A stretch of 5,945 bases of DNA. It comes from Pseudarthrobacter sp. (lineage in GTDB: Bacteria > Actinomycetota > Actinomycetes > Actinomycetales > Micrococcaceae). Made by a program: the position numbers and the translations under genes. The notes beneath the pieces are model-generated. The model saw only the letters and a list, made by a program, of their open reading frames with translations. It had not been told where the DNA came from and ran no database searches. The stretch spans positions 1-5,945 of the forward strand of contig JABFWC010000265.1 of assembly GCA_013362385.1 (NCBI GenBank), written 5' to 3'. This document shows positions 1 through 5,763 of the stretch, one piece after another (positions within the stretch are counted from its first letter, which is position 1; each line of letters begins with the position of its first letter).

Positions 1-39
1 AAGGCCGAGCAGACGGCCTCCCCGGCGCCGAGCAAGTAA
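1..39 (+). CDS. 3' end of an upstream gene, possibly the ABC transporter solute-binding protein (partial)
   Basis: The first 39 bases read as 12 codons ending in TAA at 37-39 and encode KAEQTASPAPSK. Every codon before the stop has G or C in the third position, as in the real genes of the window, so this is very likely a true coding end. The tail is hydrophilic and rich in Ala, Pro and Ser and carries no recognisable domain. It lies directly upstream of an amino-acid-type permease and ATPase on the same strand, where the periplasmic-type (lipoprotein) binding protein of such systems usually sits. The identification as a solute-binding protein is therefore inference from position only. Confidence 0.55.
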   Translation, partial: KAEQTASPAPSK

Positions 40-54
40 GCCTTCGGGCGCAAC

Positions 55-87
55 GCCGGGCGGGCCCGCACCGCGGGCCCGCCCGGC
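55..87 (+). terminator. Perfect 15-bp GC-rich stem-loop between the upstream gene and the permease (attenuator or mRNA-stabilising hairpin)
   Basis: The arms GCCGGGCGGGCCCGC (55-69) and GCGGGCCCGCCCGGC (73-87) are exact reverse complements around the 3-base loop ACC. The structure begins 15 bases after the TAA stop of the upstream gene. No U-tract follows (the sequence continues ACTCCATAACCC), so it may be a partial terminator or an RNA 3'-end stabiliser rather than a full intrinsic terminator. Hairpins at this place are known in other transport operons, such as malE-malF, where they keep binding-protein transcript in excess over permease transcript. That role here is inferred. Confidence 0.7.
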
Positions 88-108
88 ACTCCATAACCCA
101 CAACGTCT

Positions 109-121
109 GAGAGCAACCAAG
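109..121 (+). other. Ribosome-binding site followed by AAG where the permease start codon is expected
   Basis: GAGAG at 109-113 is followed by five bases and then AAG at 119-121, which begins the in-frame peptide KDWLNTIIRTFFDFGA leading into Met at 167. The arrangement (GAGAGCAACCA-AAG) closely matches the start of the next gene (GGGAGCAACAC-ATG at 890-903), where the third triplet is a real ATG. Polar-amino-acid permeases commonly begin with a short stretch such as M-D/E-W-L-N before the first membrane helix. One change, A-to-T at position 120, would give the expected ATG. No ATG, GTG or TTG occurs in this frame between base 1 and 167. Confidence 0.6.
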
Positions 122-166
122 GACTGGCTCAACACCATCATCCGTACCTTCTTCGACTTCGGCGCG

Positions 167-904
167 ATGGCCGAAGTCCTGCCACAACTCCTGGCCGTCG
201 GCCTGCTGAACACGCTGATCATCTCCATCGCCGCCACCGTCCTTGGCACGGTGCTCGGAATGGTGGTGGCCGTCATGGGCATCTCCCCGTCCAAATGGCT
301 GCGCGTTCCGGCCCGGATCTACACGGACCTTTTCCGGGGCCTGCCCGCAATCCTCACCATCCTGCTGATCGGCCAGGGTTTCGCCCGCCTCAGCCAGTCA
401 ATCTTCGGCCCGTCACCCTACCCGCTGGGGATCATCGCGCTGAGCCTGATCGCCAGCGCCTACATCGGCGAAATCTTCCGCGCCGGCATCCTCAGCGTGG
501 ACAAGGGCCAGGGCGAGGCCTGCCGCGCGCTGGGCATGAGCTACGCCAAGTCGATGGCCCTGGTGGTGGTGCCGCAGGGCGTCCGGCGGGTGCTTCCGGC
601 CCTGGTGAACCAGTTCATCGCCATCGTCAAGGACTCCTCGCTGGTCTACTTCCTGGGCCTGCTGGTCACCGAACGCGAGCTGTTCAGGGTGGGCCAGGAC
701 GCAGCAGTCCTCTCCGGCAACCTCTCGCCCCTGGTAGCCGCCGGCCTCTTCTACCTGGTGATCACCGTCCCGCTGACGCACCTGGTCAACCACTTCGACA
801 ACAAGTTCCGCACCGGCCGCCGCCCCGCCGCGCCCACCAGCGGCCTGAAGGAAGTCAAGGAACTCGACGCCGCCTCGCCACTCACCACCGGGAGCAACAC
901 ATGA
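167..904 (+). CDS. Amino acid ABC transporter permease (polar amino acid / HisM-GlnP type)
   Basis: This is the membrane-spanning subunit of an amino-acid-type ABC importer in the cytoplasmic membrane. It forms the channel and couples to the ATPase encoded next. About five hydrophobic segments are visible, near residues 8-37, 53-70, 86-105, 143-165 and 186-206. The permease EAA loop that contacts the ATPase is clear at residues 117-136 (EACRALG then VVVP). The NQFIAIVKDSSLVYFLG region at 148-164 is typical of the HisM/GlnP family. The hydrophilic tail after residue 210 has no known role. The gene overlaps the ATPase gene by four bases (ATGA), so translation is probably coupled. The start is uncertain: ATG 167 has no ribosome-binding site, while the family-like frame extends to AAG at 119, so the native protein probably had 16 more N-terminal residues. 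The family call is strong; the substrate is unknown. Confidence 0.88.
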   Translation: MAEVLPQLLAVGLLNTLIISIAATVLGTVLGMVVAVMGISPSKWLRVPARIYTDLFRGLPAILTILLIGQGFARLSQSIFGPSPYPLGIIALSLIASAYIGEIFRAGILSVDKGQGEACRALGMSYAKSMALVVVPQGVRRVLPALVNQFIAIVKDSSLVYFLGLLVTERELFRVGQDAAVLSGNLSPLVAAGLFYLVITVPLTHLVNHFDNKFRTGRRPAAPTSGLKEVKELDAASPLTTGSNT

Positions 905-1680
905 ACACTCCAACCCCCACCACGAACACCGCCACCCCGGAGGTGAAGACGTTCCACGGGTCGTCCCTGGAACTGCGCAACCTGACCATGGCCTACGGCG
1001 ACATCGAGGTACTGCGCAGCGTCAGCCTCACCGTCGCACCGGGCACCACCACCTGCATCATCGGCCCCTCCGGGTCCGGCAAGTCCACCCTGCTGCGCGG
1101 CATCAACCGGCTCCACGAACCCAAAAGCGGGGACGTGCTCCTGGCCGAAGACAGCACCTTGGGCGCCAACCCGGACACCCTGCGGACCCGCATCGGCATG
1201 GTTTTCCAGCACTTCAACCTCTTCCCGGACCACACCGCGGAAGAAAACGTCGCACTGGCGCTCTGGGCCGTCAAGGGAATGCCCAAAGCCCAGGCCATGG
1301 CCAAAGCGCGGCAACGCCTTGCCGAGGTGGGGCTCGCCGAACGCGCGGACCACCGCCCCCGCGACCTCTCCGGGGGCCAGCAGCAACGCGTCGCCATCGC
1401 CCGGGCCCTGGCCATGGAACCGGAAGTCATGCTCTTTGACGAAGCCACCAGCGCCCTCGACCCCGAACTGGTCAAAGGCGTCCTGAACCTCATGGCCGGC
1501 CTCGGCAGGCGCGGTATGACCATGCTCGTGGTCACCCACGAAATGGGCTTCGCCCGCAAAGTCGCGGACCAGGTGGTCTTCATGGACGAAGGCGAAGTCG
1601 TCGAAGCGGGCACCCCTGCCCAGCTCTTCGACAACCCCCGCAGCGAACGCCTCCAGCGCTTCCTCTCCGAGGTGCTCTGA
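901..1680 (+). CDS. Amino acid ABC transporter ATP-binding protein (GlnQ/HisP type)
   Basis: This 259-residue cytoplasmic ATPase powers the adjacent permease. All nucleotide-binding motifs are present: Walker A GPSGSGKST at 55-63, Q-loop VFQ at 101-103, signature LSGGQQQR at 156-163, Walker B VMLFDE at 176-181, D-loop SALD at 184-187 and switch His213 in VVTHEM. The FQHFNLFP stretch and EMGFAR after the switch histidine are typical of the polar-amino-acid uptake subfamily. Residue 182 is Ala (DEATSALD) where many members have Pro, a tolerated variation. The first 20 residues are a Thr/Pro-rich leader before the ATPase fold. The start is ATG 901, with GGGAG six bases upstream at 890-894. It overlaps the permease stop (ATGA), and its own stop overlaps the start of the next gene by one base, indicating one operon. 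The open frame continues upstream of 901, but that region is the permease gene in another frame. Confidence 0.95.
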   Translation: MNTPTPTTNTATPEVKTFHGSSLELRNLTMAYGDIEVLRSVSLTVAPGTTTCIIGPSGSGKSTLLRGINRLHEPKSGDVLLAEDSTLGANPDTLRTRIGMVFQHFNLFPDHTAEENVALALWAVKGMPKAQAMAKARQRLAEVGLAERADHRPRDLSGGQQQRVAIARALAMEPEVMLFDEATSALDPELVKGVLNLMAGLGRRGMTMLVVTHEMGFARKVADQVVFMDEGEVVEAGTPAQLFDNPRSERLQRFLSEVL

Positions 1681-2723
1681 TGGGAACCATTGCAGCCGCA
1701 CCCATCCGCACCGCCGTCGTCGGCTTTGGAATCTCCGGCAAGGTCTTCCACGCGCCGCTGGTCGCGGCGAGTCCGGACTTCTCCCTGGACGTGATCGTCA
1801 CGGCCCAGCCTGAACGCGCCGCGGAGGCGGCACGCCGCTATCCGCAGGCACGCATCGTGGGGACCGCGGAAGAGCTTTTCGCCCTGTCCGCGGACCTGGA
1901 CCTGGTCATCCTGGGCACCCCGCCGCACACACACTTTGAGATGGCGGCAGCGGCCATCGCCCGCGGCCTGCACGTTGTGGTGGACAAGCCGTTCGTGCCC
2001 ACGTCCGCCCTGGGCGAGGAACTGGTCAGCAGGGCGGACGACGCCGGGGTGCAGCTTACGGTGTTCCAGAACCGCCGGTGGGACGCCGACTTCCTGACGC
2101 TGCGGAAGGTCCTGGCCTCCGGAGCGCTGGGGGAGGTCACCAGCTTCGAGTCGCGCTTCGAGTGGTGGCGGCCGGAAGGTTTCGGGAACTGGCGGGACAC
2201 CGTGTCCCTCGCCGAAGGCGGCGGCATGCTGCACGATCTCGGCGCCCATCTGATCGACCAGGCCATCCAGCTGTTCGGCCCAGTGGAAAGGAGCTACGGC
2301 GAGACGGCCAACCGCGGCCCGCATCCGGACGCGGCCGACACCGAAGCCTTCGTGTCACTGCTGCACGAGTCCGGCGTCCGCTCCCGGCTGTGGATGAACG
2401 GCATGGCTGCCCGGGTGGGCCCGCGCTTCCACGTCCTCGGCTCCGAAGCCGCCTACACCAAGTGGGGACTGGACGGCCAGGAACCTGCGCTCGCAGCCGC
2501 GATGCCGCCGTCGGACCCTGCTTACGGCCTCGATTCCCAGGAGTCTTGGGGGCTCCTGGGAATCGACGGCAGCACGAGGCGCGTGCCCGCAGAACGCGGG
2601 GACTACCCGCAGTTCTACCTGCAGCTTGCGGCTGCACTGCGCGGGAACGGCCACCTTCCGGTCGACCCCGCCGGCCCGCTCGAGGTACTGAAGGTCATCG
2701 AGGGCATCCACGCCCTGGCCTGA
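1680..2723 (+). CDS. Gfo/Idh/MocA family NAD(P)-dependent oxidoreductase
   Basis: This is a 347-residue cytoplasmic dehydrogenase of the glucose-fructose oxidoreductase / inositol dehydrogenase fold. An N-terminal Rossmann domain binds NAD(P): AVVGFGISGKVFHAPL at 12-27, ILGTPPHTH at 77-85 and VDKPF at 101-105. In that motif Lys103 occupies the conserved catalytic/cofactor Lys-Pro position, here with Asp instead of the commoner Glu. The C-terminal domain carries GGGMLHDLGAHLIDQ at 180-194, with the conserved Asp186 and His190. The GxxGKVFHAPL form resembles the YdgJ/YhhX branch, which acts on polyols, sugars or related compounds; the substrate here is unknown. The start ATG 1680 overlaps the ATPase stop (TGATG) and has GAGG at 1669-1672, so the genes are translationally coupled. 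Linkage to an amino-acid importer and a DAO-like enzyme suggests a catabolic or imino/keto-reducing role, which is inference. A long inverted repeat lies inside the gene at 2530-2566. Confidence 0.92.
   Translation: MGTIAAAPIRTAVVGFGISGKVFHAPLVAASPDFSLDVIVTAQPERAAEAARRYPQARIVGTAEELFALSADLDLVILGTPPHTHFEMAAAAIARGLHVVVDKPFVPTSALGEELVSRADDAGVQLTVFQNRRWDADFLTLRKVLASGALGEVTSFESRFEWWRPEGFGNWRDTVSLAEGGGMLHDLGAHLIDQAIQLFGPVERSYGETANRGPHPDAADTEAFVSLLHESGVRSRLWMNGMAARVGPRFHVLGSEAAYTKWGLDGQEPALAAAMPPSDPAYGLDSQESWGLLGIDGSTRRVPAERGDYPQFYLQLAAALRGNGHLPVDPAGPLEVLKVIEGIHALA
2530..2566 (+). repeat. Perfect 14-bp inverted repeat inside the Gfo/Idh/MocA gene
   Basis: TCGATTCCCAGGAG (2530-2543) and CTCCTGGGAATCGA (2553-2566) are exact reverse complements separated by the 9-base loop TCTTGGGGG. 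The stem lies wholly in coding sequence, where it encodes parts of LDSQESWGLLGID. The RNA would form a stable hairpin about 160 bases before the stop codon. It might cause pausing, protect the upstream operon mRNA or lower downstream expression, or it may be chance under high GC. No T-tract follows, so an intrinsic terminator is unlikely. Confidence 0.75.
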
Positions 2724-2738
2724 CCCCGCGCGTCCACA

Positions 2739-2744
2739 TATTTT
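2739..2744 (+). promoter_or_regulatory. Possible weak -10 element upstream of the FAD oxidoreductase gene
   Basis: TATTTT at 2739-2744 sits in an unusually AT-rich stretch (ACATATTTT) within the 76-base gap between the two oxidoreductase genes. It fits the TAnnnT pattern of a vegetative -10 box. The position about 17 bases upstream holds only TGGCCT, a poor -35. It could give the FAD oxidoreductase an extra promoter, but read-through from the upstream genes is equally possible. The rest of the gap holds only a weak 5-bp hairpin (2749-2765) and the ribosome-binding site. Confidence 0.25.
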
Positions 2745-2787
2745 CGACGGCGCATCCTTCGCGCCCGGACCCACCAACTTCCACTGA

Positions 2788-2793
2788 AAGGGA
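2788..2793 (+). promoter_or_regulatory. Ribosome-binding site of the FAD oxidoreductase gene
   Basis: AAGGGA lies six bases before ATG 2800. It is a strong Shine-Dalgarno sequence at good spacing, and it fixes the start of the gene. It is the strongest purine-rich site seen ahead of any gene in the window. Confidence 0.75.
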
Positions 2794-2799
2794 CGGACC

Positions 2800-3921
2800 A
2801 TGTCCTCTGCAACACCTGCCAAGCGCATCGCCGTGATCGGCGGCGGCATCCTCGGCGTCTCCACCGCCGTGCACCTGCTCCGCGAAGGGGCCTCCGTGAT
2901 CCTGCTGACCGAGCGCGGTCTCGCCAGCGAAGCCAGCGGCCGCTCACTGTCCTGGCTCAACTCCGCCGGTGAACGGTCCACGCCCTACCACCAGCTGCGG
3001 GTGGCCGGGGTGGACCGCTACCGGACGCTCTTCGCCGCAGACCCCACCCGGGAATGGCTCCAGTTTGGCGGCGGCCTGATGTGGAACGCTGCGGGGCACA
3101 GCGAAGCCACCGAAGCGCGGCACGCCTATGAAAAGTCCATCGGCTACGACTCCAAGCTGCTCGCCCCGGATGGGATCGCGGCCGCCACCCCTGGCATCGA
3201 TTCAAGCGCGGTGCCGGAAAACGCCATCTTCAACCCCGGCGAAGGCTGGGTCAGCCTCCCCGACCTCATCGACTTCCTCATGGAGGAATTCCACGCACGG
3301 GGCGGGGAACTGGTCCTCAACGCCGGCAAGGCCTCCGTGATGGTTGAGGGCGGCCGGACTACCGGTGTGGAGACCGCGGCGGGCGGGACCTACCCGGCCG
3401 ACGCCGTCCTGGTGGCCTGCGGTGCAGCGACGCCCGCCGTCGTCGAACCCCTGGGCGTGCACATCCCCAATGGTTCGCCCGTGTCCATGTTGGTGGTGAC
3501 CAAGCAGGTGCAGCACGACATCGCAGCCGTCCTGAACACGCCGCGGGCCGCCCTGCGGCCCAACCCCGGCGGCACGTTCGCCCTGGACCACGACTGGTAC
3601 GAGGAACACATCACCGAGCACCCGGACGGTTCCTTCACCATCCCTGACGAAGTGGTGCAGGAACTGGCGGACGAAGCCTCCAAGCTGGTTGCCGGTAACC
3701 CCGAACTCAAGCCGGCCTCCTGGAAGATGGGCTACAAGCCGATTCCCGGCGACGGCGAACCGGTCCTGGGTGAACTGGGACAGGTGCCGGGATGTTTCGT
3801 CGCCTTCACGCACTCCGGTGCCACCCTGGGCCTCATCGCCGGCGAACTGCTCGCCGGCGAGATCCTCACCGGCAAGAAGCACCCCATGCTGGCAACGTTC
3901 CGCCCGGCGCGCTTCTCCTAG
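2800..3921 (+). CDS. FAD-dependent oxidoreductase of the DAO / DadA-like family (amino acid or amine oxidation)
   Basis: This 373-residue flavoenzyme should oxidise a C-N bond of an amino acid or secondary amine, releasing an imine or keto acid. The N-terminal FAD fold is clear: IAVIGGGILG at 10-19 (GGGILG at 14-19), with Glu38 at the end of the second strand in position to bind the adenosine ribose. It is followed by ASGRSLSWLNSAG (45-57), a common DAO-family segment. The C-terminal FAD-contact region has MGYKPIPGDGEPVLGEL (310-326) and THSGATLGLIAGELLAGE (337-354). The length suits the DAO family (about 370-430) and is shorter than E. coli DadA. No signal peptide or twin-arginine motif is seen, so it is probably cytoplasmic or peripheral at the membrane. 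D-amino acid dehydrogenase, sarcosine/glycine oxidase-like and opine-type substrates are all possible. Downstream of an amino-acid importer it may act on the imported compound. Confidence 0.9.
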   Translation: MSSATPAKRIAVIGGGILGVSTAVHLLREGASVILLTERGLASEASGRSLSWLNSAGERSTPYHQLRVAGVDRYRTLFAADPTREWLQFGGGLMWNAAGHSEATEARHAYEKSIGYDSKLLAPDGIAAATPGIDSSAVPENAIFNPGEGWVSLPDLIDFLMEEFHARGGELVLNAGKASVMVEGGRTTGVETAAGGTYPADAVLVACGAATPAVVEPLGVHIPNGSPVSMLVVTKQVQHDIAAVLNTPRAALRPNPGGTFALDHDWYEEHITEHPDGSFTIPDEVVQELADEASKLVAGNPELKPASWKMGYKPIPGDGEPVLGELGQVPGCFVAFTHSGATLGLIAGELLAGEILTGKKHPMLATFRPARFS

Positions 3922-3927
3922 GGTGTT

Positions 3928-3970
3928 CACTGTCAAGGCGAGGCCGCGGTGCGGTCCCGCCTTGACAGTG
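3928..3970 (+). terminator. Long stem-loop after the FAD oxidoreductase gene, probable transcription terminator
   Basis: The outer arms CACTGTCAAGGCG (3928-3940) and CGCCTTGACAGTG (3958-3970) are a perfect 13-bp inverted repeat. After one A-C mismatch, the stem continues inward for seven more pairs (GGCCGC at 3942-3947 against GCGGTC at 3951-3956 gives six, one of them G-U) around the loop GGT at 3948-3950. It begins seven bases after the TAG stop. No U-tract follows, a common state for actinobacterial hairpin terminators. It separates the uptake/oxidation block from the mannosyltransferase gene. Confidence 0.75.
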
Positions 3971-4030
3971 CGGTGGCCCGCTCAGGTGCCCGGGTGGCCC
4001 CCGCCCGACATCCCGCCCGCGGCAGCCCGG

Positions 4031-4056
4031 GCCGGCCGGAAGCCGGCTGATAAAAT
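4031..4056 (+). promoter_or_regulatory. Probable promoter of the mannosyltransferase gene, with a small hairpin over the -35 zone
   Basis: TAAAAT at 4051-4056, within TGATAAAAT, matches a vegetative -10 box and stands out in very GC-rich sequence. The expected -35 zone, about 4028-4033, has no TTGACA-like motif. GCCGGC occurs twice, at 4031-4036 and 4042-4047, and can pair as a 6-bp hairpin with the loop CGGAA. Transcription would start near 4063, leaving a leader of about 20-65 bases depending on the start codon used. The remainder of the 3922-4128 gap holds the terminator hairpin and no other feature I can support. Confidence 0.5.
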
Positions 4057-4128
4057 GGCCGGGTTGCGCAGGGCGGCCGGGTGCTGGTCCGCCAGCGCCG
4101 TATCAACGTAGGGGACCAGACGAACATC

Positions 4129-5763
4129 ATGACGGCAGGCGGGTCACACCTCGGGACTTCGGAGAGCCAGGCCGGCGCGTCCGGCCAAAGCTCCGGAACC
4201 GCCAAACGCCGCGCCTACGTCGCCGTCATCGAAGGCTTCATCGGCTCCCTCATGATGTTCATCGGCTCCATCGGAACCGGTTGGATCGCCAACGGCTCAC
4301 CCATGATCCGCCAGCCGGTGGTGATCGCGCTCCGCACCGAAGGCTGGGGCGTGGCCGTGTCCACCGTCCTGCTGACCGCCGGCGCCATGCTGCTCATCCG
4401 TTCCTGGCTGCGGCTGGGCCAGCGGGTGGCCGACTGGGGAGCGTCGTCGCTGCGCAATGTCGTGGTGGCCATTTCCGCCTGGTCGCTGCCGCTGCTGTTC
4501 TGCGTCCCCGTTTTCTCCCGCGATGTGTATGCCTACACGGGCCAGGGCCGGCTGGTCATGGAGGGCCAGGACCCGTACCAGGTGGGCATCTCCACCTTGA
4601 GCAACTGGTTCTCGCTGGGGGCCGACCCCGCCTGGGCGGAGGCCAGGACACCTTACGGGCCGTACTTTCTCTGGCTGGCACGGGCCGTCGTCGGAATCAC
4701 CGGCGCCCAGCCGGATGCCTCCGTGCTGCTGTTCCGCCTCCTGGCCGGAATCGGCGTCCTGCTCTGCGCCATCTACATCCCCAAGCTCGCGGAACTACAC
4801 GGGATCAACGGCGCCCGGGCGCTGTGGGTCTCCGTGGCCAACCCGCTGTTCCTGATCAGCTTCATCGCCAGCGCGCACAACGACGCACTCATGGTGGGAC
4901 TCGCCGTCGCCGGTGTCTACGCCGCGGCCACCCGGCGCCACCTGCTGGGCATCCTGCTGGTCACGGCGTCCATCGGCATCAAGCCCATCACGGTCCTGCT
5001 GCTGCCGTTCATCGGCCTCATGTGGGCCGGGCCGTCAGCCACCTGGCTGCGGAGGTTCCTCATGTGGGGCGCAACGGCGGGCATCAGCTTTGACGTGCTG
5101 GCGCTCAGCGGGGTGCCGTACCACCTGGGCATGGGCTGGGCCTGGGCCATCATGGACCCCACCCCCGGGTACACGGGCTACTCGCCCTCCGGCTTCCTGG
5201 GCCAGCAGGTGGAGGTCCTGGCCAACGTCTTGGGCCTGCCGGGCGGGACACTCGCCACCTGGCTGCGGACCGCCATGAAGTGGACGGCCATCGGGCTGGT
5301 GCTGCTGCTGATGTTCCGCGGCGACTACCCGCGGGTGGTGCGCCGCATGGCCCTGGCGTTCACCGCCGTCGTGATGCTCTCACCCATCATCCAGCCCTGG
5401 TACATCCTGTGGTTCCTGCCGTTCCTGGCCGTAACTGGGATCCGGGACGACTGGCAGATCCGCTCGCTGTACGTGGGCGTGACATTCTTCGTGGTGTTCG
5501 GCGCCCAGGACCAGCTCTCCGTCTGGTCCTTCGTGGAACTGCCGGTGGACGCGTCCTCGCTGGCCTTCTTCACCGCCCTGGCATTCACGTTCTACCTGCT
5601 GGTCCTGGACGTGCACACGCGCAACCTGCTGATCGAGGGCAGGCCGCTGGACCTGGCGCGCGGGGGCTGGCGCTGGGCGGTGGCGCACGCCGCATCCCGC
5701 CGGGCAGATGCCGCGCGCCGGGCAGAGGCCGCGCGCACCGGCGTCGACCGCTCTGAAAACTAG
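4129..5763 (+). CDS. mptB: Polyprenol-phosphomannose-dependent alpha-1,6-mannosyltransferase, MptB-like (GT-C fold)
   Basis: This is a polytopic membrane glycosyltransferase expected to move mannose from polyprenyl-phosphomannose onto the alpha-1,6-mannan core of lipomannan or a related lipoglycan, on the outer face of the membrane. From ATG 4129 it has 544 residues and about a dozen hydrophobic segments, beginning near residue 30. The first large loop carries FSRDVYAYTGQGRLVMEGQDPY (about 129-150), whose Asp132 matches the GT-C catalytic aspartate. Further family-like motifs are TPYGP (174-178), SAHNDALM (248-255), GIKP (283-286) and QPWYILWFLP (422-431). A basic Arg/Ala-rich cytoplasmic tail contains an 18-bp duplication. 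The start is ambiguous: AGGGGA at 4110-4115 precedes ATG 4129 by 13 bases, while an in-frame GTG at 4081 would add 16 residues with no membrane segment. MptA is the closest alternative; MptB is preferred from overall resemblance only. Confidence 0.82.
   Translation: MTAGGSHLGTSESQAGASGQSSGTAKRRAYVAVIEGFIGSLMMFIGSIGTGWIANGSPMIRQPVVIALRTEGWGVAVSTVLLTAGAMLLIRSWLRLGQRVADWGASSLRNVVVAISAWSLPLLFCVPVFSRDVYAYTGQGRLVMEGQDPYQVGISTLSNWFSLGADPAWAEARTPYGPYFLWLARAVVGITGAQPDASVLLFRLLAGIGVLLCAIYIPKLAELHGINGARALWVSVANPLFLISFIASAHNDALMVGLAVAGVYAAATRRHLLGILLVTASIGIKPITVLLLPFIGLMWAGPSATWLRRFLMWGATAGISFDVLALSGVPYHLGMGWAWAIMDPTPGYTGYSPSGFLGQQVEVLANVLGLPGGTLATWLRTAMKWTAIGLVLLLMFRGDYPRVVRRMALAFTAVVMLSPIIQPWYILWFLPFLAVTGIRDDWQIRSLYVGVTFFVVFGAQDQLSVWSFVELPVDASSLAFFTALAFTFYLLVLDVHTRNLLIEGRPLDLARGGWRWAVAHAASRRADAARRAEAARTGVDRSEN
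5698..5733 (+). repeat. 18-bp tandem duplication in the mannosyltransferase C-terminal tail
   Basis: CGCCGGGCAGATGCCGCG (5698-5715) is followed at once by CGCCGGGCAGAGGCCGCG (5716-5733), differing at one base. The unit is in frame and encodes RRADAA then RRAEAA, which makes the tail a charged Arg/Ala/acidic helix just before the stop. The near identity suggests a recent slippage duplication. Confidence 0.85.

Noticed and set aside
295..900. Upstream extension of the ATPase frame through the permease gene
   Set aside because: The extension is a low-complexity Pro/Arg/Gly-rich translation of the permease in another frame. The ATPase starts at ATG 901 with its own ribosome-binding site.
751..1701. 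316-codon minus-strand open frame opposite the permease end and the ATPase
   Set aside because: It is antisense to motif-complete genes, and its Gly/Ala/His/Asp/Glu-rich product has no recognisable domain.
993..2324. 443-codon minus-strand open frame opposite the ATPase and Gfo/Idh/MocA genes
   Set aside because: It is antisense to two clear gene families, spans their junction and encodes a low-complexity Arg/Ser/Pro-rich product. This is the usual shadow of high-GC coding sequence.
2749..2765. Hairpin GGCGC / GCGCC as a terminator after the Gfo/Idh/MocA gene
   Set aside because: It has only five base pairs with a 7-base loop and no T-run, so it is too weak to call in GC-rich sequence.
2078..2836. 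252-codon plus-strand frame overlapping the Gfo/Idh/MocA gene
   Set aside because: It is an out-of-frame Arg/Pro-rich translation of a gene with clear conserved motifs.
3962..3990. TTGACA at 3962-3967 as a -35 promoter box
   Set aside because: It is the 3' arm of the long stem-loop and no -10-like sequence lies 16-18 bases downstream (the region reads CTCAGGTGCC).
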